Below are positions 18,631 to 26,082 of a stretch of DNA of 47,855 nt, piece after piece. The position numbers were made by a program, and so were the translations under genes. Below the pieces are notes generated by a model, which saw nothing but the letters and a program-made list of their open reading frames with translations, was not told the DNA's origin and did not search any database. Position 1 is the first letter of the stretch; each line of letters opens with the position of its first letter. The DNA comes from Stentor roeselii (Eukaryota; Ciliophora; Heterotrichea; Heterotrichida; Stentoridae), in the NCBI GenBank assembly GCA_006503475.1, contig RSEH01000322.1, positions 1 to 47,855 on the forward strand. Reading direction: 5' to 3'.

Positions 18631-18855
18631 TAAGTATATAATACTTGAAATGTGAATAACACGAATATATTAACTAGTCAAAAGAGATCATAAAAAGATG
18701 TGAGATTCAACCAATAAAAACTTCCTTAATCCCCCTAAAAACCAAATAAACCTTAAAAACCTTCAACCTAAATCAGACCATTCCCACTTCCCAGCTGATC
18801 AATCGTAATCAATCTAATCTTCTCCTTATTCCCTTCAATATGGAGAGAAATATAA

Positions 18856-19824
18856 ATGCTTTCACTGCTTCTCCTCTCTCAACTATCGATCTCATACAGT
18901 CAACAATGTCTAGCGCTATGTTTATCCGGAGGCGGTGCAAAAGGTTCATACGAAGCAGGGGTTCTCTATACAATGAACAACTCAACAAAGAACATAAACA
19001 TGGCCTACAACATAATAACCGGAGTGTCAATCGGAGCAATAAACGCAGGAATCCTAACAAACTTCCCCATAGGCCAAGAACAAGCAATGGTCGAAAGTCT
19101 AGTGAACCGATGGCTCTCAATCAATGGAAGCTCTGATGTTTACGTCGAATGGGGAGGAGGACTGATTACAGGACTTCTTTTCCACGGAGGCATTTACAAC
19201 AATGACCCTGCTGTTGAACTGGGACATCTCTGGATCACTGGACCGAGACAGAGAAATATCACTGTCGGCTCTGTTAACCTTGACCTTGGCTTTTATGGAA
19301 ATTTTGATGAATCTTTCGGAGCTGCTATTGTTGATGCTGTTCAAGCCTCTTCTAGTGTACCTTTCTTCTTCTCACCTAAGACCTTCGCTGGATACTCGTG
19401 GGCAGATGGAGGAGGAGTTATTAACTTGGATATTGAAGCGGGAATTCTTAGATGTTTGGAGATTACCGGAAATCAGAGGAATGTTATTGTGGATGTTATT
19501 TATGATGATTCGGTTTATACACTACCTAGTGCTACTAGCTTCAAAACTCCTGGAGTTTTTGAAAGGATGTTTCAGATTAGGAATTTTGATTCTGGAATTT
19601 GGTATACTTATAATGCTCAGCAAGCTTATCCTAATGTTAATTATCGATATACTGTTATCCCTTCAGGACCTATGGGACCACTTCTTAACTTCAGTAAAGT
19701 CGATATCCTGAATAGCTTAAATCTCGGTTATAAGGACGGAATGGCTATTTTCCAAGAAACCAGAAGCAGCATTGAAATAATAAAAGAGCATTTAGAAAGA
19801 ACAAGAACAATAATTTATCCCTAG
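18856..19824 (+). CDS. Secreted patatin-like phospholipase (copy 1)
   Basis: This 322-aa protein has a signal peptide (about 1-16, MLSLLLLSQLSISYS), the patatin oxyanion-hole motif GGGAKG (25-30), the nucleophile elbow GVSIG with Ser58, and the catalytic Asp184 in WADGGG. This Ser-Asp dyad defines patatin-like lipid acyl hydrolases (phospholipase A activity). Several NxS/T sites (NNST, NGSS, RNIT) suggest N-glycosylation, and secretion or delivery to lysosomes or extrusomes is inferred. It is the closest paralogue of the copy at 43321-44289 (nearly the same sequence over the N-terminal half) although 24 kb away. The start is in a tataaATG context. About 225 bp separate it from the gene upstream. 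Confidence 0.93.
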   Translation: MLSLLLLSQLSISYSQQCLALCLSGGGAKGSYEAGVLYTMNNSTKNINMAYNIITGVSIGAINAGILTNFPIGQEQAMVESLVNRWLSINGSSDVYVEWGGGLITGLLFHGGIYNNDPAVELGHLWITGPRQRNITVGSVNLDLGFYGNFDESFGAAIVDAVQASSSVPFFFSPKTFAGYSWADGGGVINLDIEAGILRCLEITGNQRNVIVDVIYDDSVYTLPSATSFKTPGVFERMFQIRNFDSGIWYTYNAQQAYPNVNYRYTVIPSGPMGPLLNFSKVDILNSLNLGYKDGMAIFQETRSSIEIIKEHLERTRTIIYP

Positions 19825-19925
19825 ATAATAGAATTAGTAATCATGAACCAAAAAATCAATTTCAAATACATCAAGACAACTTAATCTTATCAATACTCTC
19901 AATTATTTTGTATTAAAAGTTATAA

Positions 19926-21584
19926 ATGGAATCATTTAACCTCAAAGATTATTTCAATGAAATCGAAAAATTTTTCCAGTATCAGTTGCCAAAAAACCCA
20001 GTGAAAATTTACCTTAAGTCAAAAATTTGTAATGAAAACCTACTGATTTTAAAAGCACTCAAGTCAAAGATCAAATCTCAAACCACTGAAATTATTGAGA
20101 AAATCATGACCCTAAGTCAAAAAATTTACGATGACATCAAAGAAAAAGCAAAAAAATGTAAAGATTTTCTAAAAAACAATTCAACAGATTCAGGATCTAA
20201 GCTTGAAAACGATACTAATTTTAATTTTCAGCTTTATTTCCTTGAAAATCTTGAAATAATAAATTCAATTATTCCTCCCAACAAAATAGTTCTGAACAGA
20301 AGGACGAAACTAACAGAATTCCATTCAAAATCAATTTCAATGAATTCAATAAAAGACCTTGGATTAAGAGTTTATCATGAAAACCAGCCCACATTGCTTC
20401 TTTTCTCAGAAAACCATCAAAAATTATTCTACACTCATTCCCTGAACCACATCGAAGAATTCGACTACTTATCAAAAAACCATTCATTCAAATACATTGG
20501 TCATAAAGACCAGATCACATCAATGCAACTTGATTCAACTGAAACTACTCTTGCCTCAGGTTCTTTTGACTGTAATATTTTCCTTTGGGACATAAGTTCT
20601 CATACATTAAAAGGAAAAATTTCATACGGCTGTCCATTCAAAAACCTTCAGTTCACTCAAGACGGTTCAAAACTTTTATCATCGTCTTTTGAAAGACCTT
20701 TGAAAGTCTGGGATGTGAAAACATTGAAAAATGTTGAAACTTTTAATCAAAGTTCTGATACTATTTCATGCTTTAAACTTTGCTCTAAAGGTGAAACTTT
20801 AGCTATTGGCGCTAATGTGATAAAACTTATCAATTTCAACACGAAAGTGATTCAAGCTCTTTGTCATCGAGTGACAGTGCAAGTAAATTCAATTGAATTC
20901 TCAAAAGACTCAGAGAAGGTGTTTTTTACAGATAAAAACAGTGTAAAAGTCTGGAATCTTGCAGATGATACCTGCAAAATCATTGAATCTCTACCTTTTG
21001 AAGAGAAAACTTTAAAAAAACTGATAGTTGATCATGAAAATAACTTACTTGCTTACTGCATCAACAACCAAATCACGGTAAAAAGCTTAAAAAACTTGAA
21101 TTTTATAAAAGAATTCAATTTTTACTCTCAAGTTATTTATCATAACCAGTTCATCAACAAGAAAATAATTGTTTGGACCGGTTTGCATGGCTTTCACTTC
21201 ATTTCTCTCGATAATTCCATCAATGAATGCTTTGCAGGCCATCCAAGCATGATAAATAATGCAAGAATCAGCGGGAATCAGTTGATAATTATAACAAGTG
21301 CAAACGATTTTACTATTAGACTCTGGAATACCGTTTCAAAAGTTGAAAAAATAATACCTTGCCTTAATACCCCTCCTAAAGCTCTTGGAATAAGTTTCGA
21401 TGGGTGCTTAGTGGCAGCGTTAACTGAAAAAATCCTTCTATGGCAAGTACAAAAAGATATCTTAATACAAACCAAAACCAATCTAAACCTCCCAGAAACC
21501 ATTTTAAACATTTCCATAATCAACTCAAGTCGACTTCTCCTAGCAACAGATAAATTCACCTTCCTCTCCATAACTCTAGAATAA
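19926..21584 (+). CDS. WD40-repeat protein
   Basis: This 552-aa protein has a helical N-terminus (about 1-120) followed by WD40 repeats from about residue 185 to the end. The clearest blades read YIGHKDQITSMQLDS...LASGSFDCNIFLWDI, LLSSSFERPLKVWDV, FTDKNSVKVWNLADD and TSANDFTIRLWNT. Seven or more blades fit the length, making one beta-propeller or slightly more. No enzymatic residues are expected; WD40 proteins scaffold complexes, and the specific partner cannot be read from the sequence. The start is tataaATG. The last 34 nt, including the TAA stop, are repeated twice more downstream. Confidence 0.88.
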   Translation: MESFNLKDYFNEIEKFFQYQLPKNPVKIYLKSKICNENLLILKALKSKIKSQTTEIIEKIMTLSQKIYDDIKEKAKKCKDFLKNNSTDSGSKLENDTNFNFQLYFLENLEIINSIIPPNKIVLNRRTKLTEFHSKSISMNSIKDLGLRVYHENQPTLLLFSENHQKLFYTHSLNHIEEFDYLSKNHSFKYIGHKDQITSMQLDSTETTLASGSFDCNIFLWDISSHTLKGKISYGCPFKNLQFTQDGSKLLSSSFERPLKVWDVKTLKNVETFNQSSDTISCFKLCSKGETLAIGANVIKLINFNTKVIQALCHRVTVQVNSIEFSKDSEKVFFTDKNSVKVWNLADDTCKIIESLPFEEKTLKKLIVDHENNLLAYCINNQITVKSLKNLNFIKEFNFYSQVIYHNQFINKKIIVWTGLHGFHFISLDNSINECFAGHPSMINNARISGNQLIIITSANDFTIRLWNTVSKVEKIIPCLNTPPKALGISFDGCLVAALTEKILLWQVQKDILIQTKTNLNLPETILNISIINSSRLLLATDKFTFLSITLE

Positions 21585-21651
21585 TAAATTCACCTTCCTC
21601 TCCATAATTCTAGAATAATAAATTACTTTCCTCTCCATAACTCTAGAATAA
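21551..21651 (+). repeat. Three tandem copies of a 34-nt unit spanning the WD40 stop codon
   Basis: Units run 21551-21584, 21585-21618 and 21619-21651 (34, 34 and 33 nt), each starting taaatt and ending ctagaataa. The first is the actual end of the WD40 coding sequence with its TAA; the second differs by one base (aattc for aactc) and the third by a small change near its start. Copies 2 and 3 fill most of the 92-bp gap before the ankyrin-kinase gene. Confidence 0.95.
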
Positions 21652-21676
21652 TAAAATCCTACCTCAACTCTAAAAA

Positions 21677-23698
21677 ATGAAGCTTTTAATCAAAACCAGC
21701 AACACCTGCATCCAAGCTCCTTCTGAACTAATGCTAAAAGTGAAAAAAACCTCTAAAGTTTCATCAGTTCTATCATTCCTAAGCTCAGCATACATCTTTC
21801 CACAAAGCAACTTAAAGTTATTCAAAGGCGAATCCGAGCTTTCTCCATCATTCAACATTTCAGAGCTATGCCCAGAAGACCCTTTAACCCTCATAACAAT
21901 TTTTCCACTAAAGCTCTTCAATTCCCTGAAAAACGAGATAGAAAACGGGTCAAACGAGTCTTTTTTACATCATTTTTTAAAGGCCTGCGACGAGGGTTTT
22001 TCCATGGACAAGTTGATAGACGAGCAAGGGTGGGGCCTGGTTCACTTCGCGAGTCTTGCAGGGAACCTTTCAGCGGTAACAAATTTGATTGTTTCAAATG
22101 AAAAAAACGCGAACCTCGTCAGTCAAGACGGGTGGACGCCGTTGATGATCGCTGCTGAAAAGGGCCACGTCGATATCGTCTTGTTTCTTTTAGAAGACCC
22201 TCAGGCCAAGTCTCGTGTAAAAGTCAACAAAAAGACCAGGCAAGGCTCTGCCTTGCATAAAGCGGTTCAGTCAAAACATGTGGAAATTGTGAAAATTCTT
22301 ATTAAACACAGAGCTGATATTAAAATAGAAGATTTTAACAATCGCACATGCATGGAAGTTGAAACTAGTCAAGAAATATTAGAGATTATTCCGAAATTTT
22401 CAGGAATGTTAGAAGCTTTTAAAGGTTTTCGACTCAGTCCTGTTGATCAGTTCGAGTTTAAAGCGAATCGAGTTGGGAAAAGGTTTAGAAGAGATTACAA
22501 ATGCAGCATTAGAGTCAATTTTAAAGATGGAAGGTTTGAAGAAAGAGATTCTAATGGAAAATTGTTGTTTAAAAAAAAAATGATAAAGTTAGCGAAAGTA
22601 GAACTCTGTTCTTTTCCTTTAAATAACGAGAAATTTTACTTCAAACTCGTTTTTGTTCAAGATGTTCTGAAGTTCTGGGTAAGCAGTCAACAAAAAAGAG
22701 CAGTTTTAATTGAAAACCTGAAAAAAGCTGCACATTTCTGCAAATGGAGCGAAATCGGGATTCGGAACTACCAAACCTTAGAAACTTTAAAATCAAAAAA
22801 AAGTCTTTTAGATGAAACCGAGACAAAACATGTGAAAAGTGTAAGACTTTCAGAGTTTGAGAAGGTTAAACAACTTGGAAGTGGAAGTTTCGGAAAGGTT
22901 TACCTGATTCAGCATAAGTTTACATCAGAGCTCTTCGCATTGAAAACAACTGACCGTGAAATAAACTCAATAAAGGAAAAATCAAAATACGCGATTGCAG
23001 AATGCGAGATTTTGAAATCAGTGAATTCGAAATTCATTGTAAAACTCTTCTGGGCCATAGCGACTCGCAAACATCTTCATCTTATTCTTGAGTTTTGTCC
23101 AGGGTCCGACTTGTCGAAAATCCTTGAAATTAAAAAAGTTTTAAATGAAAGCGAAACTCGATTCGTTCTTGCTTCCGTTATTCTCGCTTTGAAACATCTA
23201 CATTTGAAGAACATCATCTGTCGCGACTTGAAACCCGCTAATGTTTTAATTGACCAGACCGGGTATTTCAAACTTTGTGACTTTGGACTTTCTCAGAATC
23301 ATGTTGAAGGTGAAAAAATGAATGCGAAACTTATGGGAAGTCCTTCTTATCTCTCCCCTGAAGGCATTTCTAACAATAAAGTCGGAAAATCTGCAGATAT
23401 TTGGGCATTGGGAATCATGACTTTTCAGATGTTGTCTGGAGAAATGCCTTTTCACGGAAAGGATTACGACTCTTTATATGACGAGATAATAAAAAAAGAA
23501 GTAAAATTTCCAGCTCATGTTTCACATACTGCAAAGTCCTTTTTAAAGCTTTTAATAGACAAGAACCCGAAGACTCGACCGAAAATAGAGGAAGTAATGG
23601 AACATCCGTTGTTTGAAGGACTGGACTGGGGGTTGTACAACAATAAAAAATATGAAAGTCCTGCATTTTTCCAAGATTATCTTAAAAGACTTAAATAA
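21677..23698 (+). CDS. Ankyrin repeat - PH-like - AGC-type protein kinase fusion
   Basis: This 673-aa protein combines an N-terminal region of about 110 residues, ankyrin repeats (about 116-220: GWGLVHFASLAGN, DGWTPLMIAAEKGHVDIVLFLL, GSALHKAVQSKHVEIVKILI), a PH-like domain (about 243-355, ending in a helix after FWVSSQQKRAVLIEN), and a kinase domain (about 393-645). Kinase motifs: GSGSFGKVY, ALKT with the catalytic Lys, ICRDLKPANVLID, CDFGLSQ, SPSYLSPE. All catalytic residues are present and the pattern is AGC-like. The kinase is followed by a short tail. Inference: lipid-binding PH plus ankyrin scaffold directs the kinase to membranes. Only 2 nt separate its stop from the ATG of the next gene on the same strand. 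Confidence 0.92.
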   Translation: MKLLIKTSNTCIQAPSELMLKVKKTSKVSSVLSFLSSAYIFPQSNLKLFKGESELSPSFNISELCPEDPLTLITIFPLKLFNSLKNEIENGSNESFLHHFLKACDEGFSMDKLIDEQGWGLVHFASLAGNLSAVTNLIVSNEKNANLVSQDGWTPLMIAAEKGHVDIVLFLLEDPQAKSRVKVNKKTRQGSALHKAVQSKHVEIVKILIKHRADIKIEDFNNRTCMEVETSQEILEIIPKFSGMLEAFKGFRLSPVDQFEFKANRVGKRFRRDYKCSIRVNFKDGRFEERDSNGKLLFKKKMIKLAKVELCSFPLNNEKFYFKLVFVQDVLKFWVSSQQKRAVLIENLKKAAHFCKWSEIGIRNYQTLETLKSKKSLLDETETKHVKSVRLSEFEKVKQLGSGSFGKVYLIQHKFTSELFALKTTDREINSIKEKSKYAIAECEILKSVNSKFIVKLFWAIATRKHLHLILEFCPGSDLSKILEIKKVLNESETRFVLASVILALKHLHLKNIICRDLKPANVLIDQTGYFKLCDFGLSQNHVEGEKMNAKLMGSPSYLSPEGISNNKVGKSADIWALGIMTFQMLSGEMPFHGKDYDSLYDEIIKKEVKFPAHVSHTAKSFLKLLIDKNPKTRPKIEEVMEHPLFEGLDWGLYNNKKYESPAFFQDYLKRLK

Positions 23699-23700
23699 TA

Positions 23701-25320
23701 ATGAATCTTATTCGAGTTTTCTTCTCTGTGACTCTTATTTGGTTGATTGTGACCCTTTTGTCTATTTTGACCCTTCCAAGCACATCTTCGTCAATGCTGC
23801 GTGGAAGCGTGATAGGAACATATGAAGATAACTCTTTGTCTTTTCCAATCCCTTCTCCAGGCTCCTACTGCCAAAGATACAAAAAATCGAAAAACAAACT
23901 TTTCTGGGCAGACCTTCACGTCGCAGGCCCAGTTGACATAATCTTAAACTACGGGTGGAATCTAATCACTACAAAGTCTTCAGGAGTTGCACTTACTCTG
24001 AAATTAGGATCACCTTCATTCAACTACTCATCTTTAGAATGGTCAAAAGTTTCAAAAGTACGTCCAGAGGACAATCTTGAGCTTTTTTTACTTCCTGAAG
24101 AAGTTTCTCTGGTTTTTTCGAGGATGTACTGGTACAAAGACCATATCGGTAACAATATACAAACAGCGCGATTAGGAGTGGACTACGCTTGCAACAAGCA
24201 AATGCTTAATCATGTTCCTGGAGCCAGTGCTTTCAGTAGAAAGGACTTCATGCAGCTTTACCTCGCAGATTACAATAATCGATACAAAAGTCGAGGACTT
24301 GAAAAATGTTTCGAGTCAATCACTCCCAAAAGTTTTACATTAAAAGACCCGAAACAATGTGAGGAGTTCTTGAAAATCACTGAAAAATTAGTTGAGGAAT
24401 TTAATGAAACTACCATGCCTGTACAGTGGATCACGAAGAATGGATTAAAACATAAGGGCTATGGAATTGAAATAGTTGACTATGGGTTTGCGAGTTATTT
24501 TCATTCGCTTTATAAGTCGTCTGTGGCTGACTGTAAGAATCTGCTTCCAACACATGAGCAGATGATTATTCAAAAATATATAAATAACCCGGCGCTTATT
24601 GAAGGGAGAAAGTTTGACTTTAGGGTCTTTATGATGATTCTCAATGTTGAGCCTCTGATCGTTGTCTGGGCTCCTCGGAACGGCCACACGAGACTTTCAG
24701 ATAACCTATTCGACCCACATTCAAAAGACTTCACAACTCACATAACTGCCAACGTCGCAGGAGTGAATGAAAAAGCTCTAGATTTCTTAAAAATGTACAG
24801 ATTTAACTTAGAAGAAATCGCTGAGTACTTCAAAAACCAGATAAAAGACCCTGAAAAATGGCTAAAAAACATCGCGCATCCTAAAATCAAGAAAATTCTT
24901 ATTCATATGGTCAGAGCTTCGCAGCAGAACTTTTTAGTTAAAAGGGTTGGATTGTTTGAGTTTTATGGAGTTGACTTGATTTTAGATGATTCACTCGAAA
25001 ACTTTTACTTGCTGGAAACTAATCGCAGGCCTGATGTCAGGGAAAAAAATCCTGATTTGCAGTATCGTGAAAATCAGATTGTTGAGGATTTTATGAGATA
25101 TGCCGATTTTTTATTGATGAATGACTTTCGGGTCAAGGATTTTAATGAGGTTTATTCTAAGTTTCAAGCTTTTGAACCACTTATTGATGAAAGTTTGAAA
25201 GATCCTTACTTTGGAGTTATTGATGAAGAGTGTCGTGAAAGGTTTGATGATATGAATTGGGACTTGCCTATTGATCCTATGATTGAACCTTTGAAGTTTT
25301 ATATTGATAACTATTCTTGA
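23701..25320 (+). CDS. Membrane-anchored tubulin-tyrosine-ligase-like (TTL) protein
   Basis: This 539-aa protein has an N-terminal hydrophobic segment (residues 3-25) followed by a TTL/ATP-grasp domain: NHVPGASAFSRKDFM, WITKNGLKHKGYGIEI (usual form W-I/V-x-K-P...GxGI), MIIQKYINNPALIEGRKFDFRVF (about 300) and FYGVDLILDDSLENFYLLETN (about 437). The family ligates Tyr, Glu or Gly to tubulin or other substrates. With a signal-anchor the catalytic domain would sit in the secretory lumen, away from cytosolic tubulin, so a non-tubulin luminal substrate is possible. The alternative start at Met32 would remove the anchor and give a cytosolic enzyme. It ends with TGA. The start lies 2 nt after the stop of the kinase gene. 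Confidence 0.85.
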   Translation: MNLIRVFFSVTLIWLIVTLLSILTLPSTSSSMLRGSVIGTYEDNSLSFPIPSPGSYCQRYKKSKNKLFWADLHVAGPVDIILNYGWNLITTKSSGVALTLKLGSPSFNYSSLEWSKVSKVRPEDNLELFLLPEEVSLVFSRMYWYKDHIGNNIQTARLGVDYACNKQMLNHVPGASAFSRKDFMQLYLADYNNRYKSRGLEKCFESITPKSFTLKDPKQCEEFLKITEKLVEEFNETTMPVQWITKNGLKHKGYGIEIVDYGFASYFHSLYKSSVADCKNLLPTHEQMIIQKYINNPALIEGRKFDFRVFMMILNVEPLIVVWAPRNGHTRLSDNLFDPHSKDFTTHITANVAGVNEKALDFLKMYRFNLEEIAEYFKNQIKDPEKWLKNIAHPKIKKILIHMVRASQQNFLVKRVGLFEFYGVDLILDDSLENFYLLETNRRPDVREKNPDLQYRENQIVEDFMRYADFLLMNDFRVKDFNEVYSKFQAFEPLIDESLKDPYFGVIDEECRERFDDMNWDLPIDPMIEPLKFYIDNYS

Positions 25321-25709
25321 ATTATTTGAAGGTATATTGATTTATTAAGTTGAATTTGATTACTTTTTTAAATTAAAGGTTTTTTATTGAAAATTTTTTC
25401 ATTTTCTTCATGGTCGGATATAAAAATTATTGACTTGGATTTGAATGGTTTTCAATATTTTGTATGTTCCAAGCTTCTATATATTCTTGAATGAGTAATC
25501 AACTTCATTAAATTTTTTATATATTAGTTAAAGCTTATATTTACTTAATTCTTTGATGGATTAACTATAATTATTTGAACATAATTTAAAGAAATTATTT
25601 TCTTAAAATCTCGAATTTTCAATCAGGCCAAATATTTAAACTGTTCTTTTCAAAAACCCTTCAAGTTTTGAATTCTTTCTAAAGTTAATCAAATTCAATC
25701 CTTCTAAAA
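25321..25709. other. AT-rich intergenic region
   Basis: This 389-bp stretch holds no frame that looks coding and no repeat or RNA that I can recognise. It is AT-rich with runs of T and A, and the last 90 bases before the ATG at 25710 turn A/C-rich, as before other + strand genes. Confidence 0.6.
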
Positions 25710-26081
25710 ATGGACCCACCAACTTCCTTTAAAATCCCAATTCTCCTCCGTAAGCGAGGTGTATCACAGAGACTGAACAACCAAGTAGCAGACCGTTTAA
25801 ACAGCAGTCTTGCATTTAAAAGAACGGGAGATTCATTTTACAACACTCGAAACATGCACGAGATCTCATCTCGTTTAACTATGCCATTGAACCCAGGTTA
25901 CCGAATGGAAACCTCCTTAGCCCGTAGTGAGATGAAGCGAAACTTCCCAAACTACTTCCGATCATCATCCGCCCATTCAAGCGAGGTAGCTCCAGACAAG
26001 TCTTTTTTCCGGAAAAAAGACGAAATGGTGACCTACATCGAGCACTACTTCAAGAACCAGATTGTTTTATTTAGAAAATAA
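25710..26081 (+). CDS. Hypothetical small basic protein
   Basis: I do not recognise this 123-aa protein. It is basic (many Arg and Lys), rich in Ser, Asn and Met, and has no membrane segment or signal. Repeated short motifs such as SSRLTMPLNPGYRM and RNFPNYFRSSSAH are reminiscent of small ciliary or microtubule-associated proteins, but that is only an impression. Codon use is C/A-ending at the start like its neighbours. Its stop is 1 bp from the stop of the convergent LRR gene, so the transcript ends must overlap. Confidence 0.7.
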   Translation: MDPPTSFKIPILLRKRGVSQRLNNQVADRLNSSLAFKRTGDSFYNTRNMHEISSRLTMPLNPGYRMETSLARSEMKRNFPNYFRSSSAHSSEVAPDKSFFRKKDEMVTYIEHYFKNQIVLFRK

Positions 26082-26082
26082 A

